From the NCBI RefSeq assembly GCF_049634645.1, contig NC_134721.1, forward strand, positions 30,406,001 to 30,470,000: a stretch of 64,000 bases of DNA. The letters run 5' to 3'. Source of the stretch: Pelodiscus sinensis (taxonomy: Eukaryota; Chordata; Testudines; Trionychidae). Both the position numbers and the translations under genes were made by a program. Shown here one piece after another: positions 59,276-64,000 of the stretch. The notes under the pieces were generated by a model. The model was given only the letters and a program-made list of their open reading frames with translations. It was not told the DNA's origin and made no database searches. Position 1 is the stretch's first letter. Every line of letters begins with the position of its first letter.

Positions 59276-59733
59276 GGGTATGTCTACACTACCCTCCTAG
59301 TTCGAACTAGGAGGGTAATGTATGCATACCGCACTTGCTAATGAAGCCCGGGATTTGAATTTCCCGGGCTTCATTAGCATAAGCGGGGAGCCGCCATTTT
59401 TAAATCCCCGCTGCTTCGAACCCCGTGTAGCGCGGCTACACGGGGCTCGAACTAGGTAGTTCGGACTAGGGTGCCTATTCCGAACTACCGGTACTCCTCG
59501 TTTCACGAGGAGTAACGGTAGTTCGGAATAGGACCCTAGTCCGAACTACCTAGTTCGAGCCCCGTGTAGCCGCGCTACACGGGGTTCGAAGCAGCGGGGA
59601 TTTAAAAATGGCGGCTCCCCGCTTATGCTAATGAAGCCCAGGAAATTCAAATCCCGGGCTTCATTAGCAAGTGCGGTATGCATACATTACCCCGCTAGTT
59701 CGAACTAGCGGGGTAGTGTAGACATACCCCCCG
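59276..59733. mobile_element. complete foldback element, about 455-bp near-perfect palindrome
   Basis: TTA on both sides (59273-59275 and 59734-59736). Arms of about 223 bp pair with only a handful of differences around a centre near 59500 (actcctcgtttcacgaggagt). The left arm starts gggtatgtctacactaccct; the right arm is its inverse. Inner hairpins include cctagttcgaactagg and gcccgggattt/aaatttcccgggc. No coding capacity. Confidence 0.92.
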
Positions 59734-60494
59734 TTAGGTGTTCTGCATTCTTTATAAAGAGAAAAAAACTGCACATACGGAACAAATGTAAATCAGAAGT
59801 TACCACATATAACTTAAAAAAACCAGATATCTTTGCCATGTATTGTATTATACATTGTGATTCTAAAACACATGGAAAAAGAGAAATGGCAGTTTTACGT
59901 GTATGAACTGCTTGTTCCCATAACACTAAATGAAAACTAAACATTTCTGAAATAATGCAGCAAAGTAGGGGCGCCATTTCAGATTTTGGTGGGAGGGGGC
60001 CTATCTGTGCATGCCGTGATGGGGGAGGAGGAGGAAAGTGAGAGCATGGGGGGCAGACTGAGGACAGAGGCTTCAGCAGTGTAACTCATCATGCTCAGTA
60101 CAAACCAAGCACCAAATAGGGGAGGGGGGACAACACCATCCACCCTCCCCCTAAACACATCATCTCTATCCAAAGGCTACCAAGGTACTGGAGAACTCTA
60201 CTTTTTTTGGAAGACAACTTAGCAGTTAGCTGACAGGAGCACAGTATCTAATTCCTACATAAAAGAAAGAAAATATAAATATGAGACCCACTCCGTTCTA
60301 AAACTAACATTCTGACATCTTCTGGCAAGTCACTTAAGGCACACTGGTTAGCCTTAAAATTTTAATGTACATTCTTACTTTGTTACAAACTCTGTGGAGA
60401 AACATCCCATCAGGACTACTTGGCTCTTTCTCAGCTCTGGAAGGGGAGTGAGTTATAATAGGTTACGTAAGTGGGCAGATACATTTCAGCTCTA
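59734..60494. other. intron segment, nothing clear
   Basis: The part from 59965 to 60165 is GC-rich (gggcgccatttcagattttg, then ggggagg runs), possibly repeat-derived. No coding frame. Confidence 0.4.
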
Positions 60495-61500
60495 TATAAG
60501 AAAATCAGAACGGCCATACTGGGTCAGACCAATGGTCCTTCTAGCCCTGTATCCTGTCTTCCAATAGTGGCTAATGCCAGATGCTTCAGAAGGAATAAAC
60601 AGAAGAGGCAATCAGCACGATTCATCCCCTGTTGCCCATTCTCAGCTTCTGGCAAACAGAAGCTAGGGACACCTTCCCTGCCCATTCTGGCTAGTAGATA
60701 TTGATGGGCCTAGCCTCCTTGAACTTATTTTATCCTTATTGGAACCCTGTTAGAGTTCCACAAGATGGCCTTTCTACCATCTCCTGGCAAAGAGTTCCAC
60801 AAGATGATTGTGAAAAAATAATTTATTTTGTTTTAAATCTGATGCCTATACATTTAATTGGGTCAACTTCTTTTGTTATGTTAGTGAAGGAATAAATAAC
60901 ATTTCCTTTTTCTATTTTTTCACACCATTCATGATTTTCTAGACCTCTAACATATCTCCCACCCTTTAGTCATTTCTTTTCCAAGATGAAACGCCCCAGT
61001 CTAGTTAATCTCTCCTCATATGGAAGCTGTTCCTTACCTCTAATAATTTATGTTGCATTTTCTGTACCTTTTCCAAATCCAATATATCTTTTTTTAGATG
61101 GGGTGACCAGATCTGCACACAGTATTCAAGATGTGGGCATACAATGACTTTATGTAGAGGCAATATGATATTTTGTCATATTATCTATTCCTTTCCTAAT
61201 GAGTCCCAATATTTTGTTAGTTGTTTTAGTTTTTAAACTACCACTATACATTGAACAGATGTTTTCAGGGAACTATCCACAATGATTCCAAGATCTCTTT
61301 CTTGAGTGATAACAGCTCTTTTGTATGCATAGTTAGGACTATATTTTGCCATGTGCATTACTTTGCACTTATCGACACTGAATTCCATTTGCCTTTGTGT
61401 TGCCCAATCACCCAGTTTTGTGAAATCCCTTTATAGCTCTTTGCAGTCAATTTTGGATTGAATCCCTGTTCACCCCTTTTTCAAGAACATTTGTAAATTT
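60495..61500 (-). mobile_element. old CR1-group LINE fragment
   Basis: Minus orientation. It starts aatcagaacggccatactgg, the common sauropsid CR1 form, then ctagggacaccttccctgcc, tctggcaaagagttccacaa, gccccagtctagttaatctc and gccatgtgcattactttgca. It is full of stops and shifts, so it is a dead, old copy. Confidence 0.82.
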
Positions 61501-63576
61501 AACACAGTAATCCAAATGCAAAACTCAACAGCACAACACTCATTCCTATCCCCCCCCCCAATCTTTTAAGTGGAGTACTGGGCAATGTTTTAATGATAAT
61601 CTAAAGATCCTTCAATTACTTGAATACCCAGACTTTTGTTACTCTTAATCACTTGCCTCTCTTTTTTGTTAAATAACAAACCCCCTATCCCAAAGCTCAA
61701 ACTCTGTTGCATTTAAGAACTACCTCTGGAGTCAAGGCATGCCGCTTTAAGCAGACTTGAAGTATGAAATCCAGGGGTTCCAACCTTGGAGGAGTGGGAG
61801 AGTCTACTGTCCCTGCTAGTACTCTATAGATGGCACCCTTGCAGCAGAGTAGTACTTTTAAACAAAAACAGAACAAATTCAATTCATTAATCATTCTTGC
61901 TCTAAGCTTCTCAGACTTCTTTGTAGATTTACACAAAATCATAGAAGTGAAAAGTTATTGTTTAGCAAAGTATTTACCTGTAAGTTCAGAGGGTATTGAG
62001 GGCTTTTTTCTAGTTTTCTTAAGTGTCTGTCTCCCTGTATATGACATGAACTTGAAAGCTCAATTTCCAAACCCATTAAACTGCCTCATCACTCAATGCC
62101 CCATGTCTGTCACTGACTGATGGGCCAGCCAGTTATGATTTCTCTATGGTCACACAGGAATACAACAAAAAAGAGATCAAAGAGTTTCCTCCTCTGAAAG
62201 AAAAATCCCAAACTCCCCAATAGTGTTTCTAGACAATCGGAAAAAAGATTCTGATACTAACAATGTTGGGATCTGTCATGTTTCACCAGCAGACAAGTGT
62301 GTACCAACAAGAGTCAAATGCTCCAACATCACTAGGATCTGCAGGTGCTCAGAAACTCTCAGGGCCTGGTGTTTTTGCTACTTGTGGGTATTGCAAAATG
62401 TTTAGTATGTTATGGATTTTAGAATGTTAAGTTCTATGGGATTCTCAATCCTGCCAAGTACTGCAGTTTGCTGATTAATGAATTTGGAATGGACATGAAA
62501 TCATAGCCATGTAGTTGTAGATATTTGGATGGGAAAATGCTCTCTTTCTTATCTCACCCATTGACACAAATGTGCCCTAAATGTTCTATTTACATAAGCT
62601 GTACAGTTTTAAATAATATGGCAATAGAAGGGTAGTTTGCCTCTAACATCTTTTAAAATGTAACACTGTGCTTGTTCAGTGGTAGACATTAATAAAGAAA
62701 TATTTAACATATCATGATCAAAATATCATGCTTATAAGAAGATTTTTACAATCTATTATATTACAATAAAATAAATGCTTCTTTTTATATATTCCACTGA
62801 CCCCAAAGCACTTACAATATTAATTAAGCTAAGGCATTAATCTATCTATTTAATATTTAGGGCACTGAGCATCTAAATTCCTTTATAAAAATAAGAGGTT
62901 AGCTTCATTTTTCAAAAAGATAAACTCAGTTACAGAGATGGTGATTGACTTGCCTATGGCAACAGAACAAATTAGAGAGAACAGGGAACATAACCCATGG
63001 TCATAAATCTCAAGTTTGTGAGTTAAGTACTCTTCCTGCTAACTCTTGATGGATTTACTCTCTACATACCTGTTAGAAAAATACTACAGCGTGATGCAAA
63101 ATAAACCCTTGTAGAAACATGCAAATCCATACTGCTATATGTTGAAAAATGTATTTCCAAAGGCACCAATAACAATTGAACAGCTACAAAATGGGTACAG
63201 CTCTAAAAGCAGAATTAGGAGAAGATAACTGTCACATGATTTGATCTTAAATTTATTTCAAGACTTTAAAAGCCAACAAAGAGAAGTTGTGTTCATATAT
63301 AATAGTTGTAATCAACCCTGGAACTCCATTAACAACCCTGGAACTCCATTAACAAAAATTCTTTTGCTTTAATTTTTTAGCTATATATATATATATATAT
63401 ATTTGAAAGAAAAATTATCAAGCTGATAATTAAATATCAGGCTGCAGCTGTTGTACAGTATTGCGTTGTTAATGTATGAATAACTCCATGTACAAAATTG
63501 ATGGGGCTGCCCATATGTCTTTGGCATCCCATAAGATAACTCGTTCATATATAAAAGAAGAGATTATTATTCATAG
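61501..63576. other. intron segment, nothing recognised
   Basis: 2.1 kb of AT-rich intron. A C run is at about 61551-61559, a short direct repeat (aaccctggaactccattaac, twice) at 63314-63353, and an (AT)n run at 63382-63401. Confidence 0.5.
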
Positions 63577-63992
63577 GCAGGACCATGGATGTTCTTGGAT
63601 CAGAGAGCCCTGGGGATAGGAGCCTAGTGGCAGGAGGGCCAGCATCCGACAGCATAGCTGGGGCTGAAGCCGGTGGCAGTGGGGCCAGGGCTGAAGTCTG
63701 GCAGCTCAGCTGGTGCTCGGAGATGAGGGTAGTGAGGCTGGGGTTGGTTGTAGAGAGGCTAGTGGACCAGCAGCCCGGCTGGGGCCAGCGATATGGGGCG
63801 TGTCATGTGGCAGCTCAGCCAAGACTGGCAGCCCAGGCAGGCCGGAGGCAGAAGGGCCAGCTGGGCCAGAAGCAGAGCCAGCGGTGGGGAAAGACAGGGG
63901 GCTGGTGGCAGGGGACCTCTCATGGTCCGGCAAATTGTCTTGTTCGGGACTGGTCAGGTCCCAAGGGTGCCGAACTAGGGAGGTCGAACCTA
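63577..63992. mobile_element. Tigger-type element, copy 3, left-truncated
   Basis: The right end, the inverse of TAGGTTCGACCTCCCTAG, is followed by TA (63993-63994). The inside matches the GC-rich body of the copy at 642 (accatggat, then gagagcc, tgggag and cagtggca words) but is diverged. The left terminus is missing. Confidence 0.65.
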
Positions 63993-64000
63993 TACCACCT

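Noticed and set aside
56206..64000. IIIS1 exon of the channel
   Set aside because: I looked for the expected helix and AAEDP-type sequence on the minus strand and found no frame with matching splice sites, so it is probably outside the window.

Overview
The window is vertebrate nuclear DNA carrying the 3' two-fifths or so of one multi-exon gene on the minus strand. Nineteen short blocks with splice sites and matching phases encode repeats III (from S2) and IV plus the start of the C-terminal tail of an L-type voltage-gated calcium channel alpha-1 subunit. Residue choices in the pore loop of repeat III, IVS1, IVS3 and IVS6 match Cav1.3 (CACNA1D) rather than CACNA1C, CACNA1S or CACNA1F. With one exon taken from each alternative pair and the optional exon left out, the blocks give 1,791 coding bases (597 codons) in one unbroken frame, spread over about 55 kb, so about 97% of the locus here is intron. 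The exon for IIIS1 and everything before it would lie beyond base 64000. The IQ domain and tail would lie before base 1339.

Three alternative-splicing devices are visible: a pair of IIIS2 exons only 80 bp apart (56006-56205), a pair of IVS3 exons 314 bp apart (28908-29389), and a 33 or 39 base optional IVS3-S4 linker exon with two candidate acceptors (10510-10548).

The introns are full of mobile DNA: CR1 LINEs (19.2, 20.0-22.0, 25.2, 29.7-31.0, 33.6, 35.9, 44.0, 54.7 and 60.5-61.5 kb); a broken Tigger/pogo transposon with its transposase (11.7-15.4 kb) and three related elements (3.9, 17.5 and 22.5 kb); a large group of foldback elements ending in TGTCTACAC-type termini, often with 3-bp target duplications; hAT-like elements; Penelope-like remnants; and two LTR-like stretches. 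Heavy CR1 content together with many Tigger, hAT and TGTCTACAC foldback elements suggests a turtle. A crocodilian or other sauropsid is less likely but not excluded.

The most interesting non-genic signals are: two CR1 copies 14 kb apart that share an identical 85-bp unique 3' flank, which looks like 3' transduction; a roughly 455-bp near-perfect palindrome at 59.3 kb; a 1.5-kb foldback element nested precisely in the Tigger transposase gene that carries a decayed Myb/SANT-like reading frame and convergent polyadenylation signals, with a small deletion derivative of the same family at 16.0 kb; and a long inverted pair of 0.9-1.0 kb Tigger-type elements. I see no bacterial, CRISPR or other defence-type system, and no second host gene.
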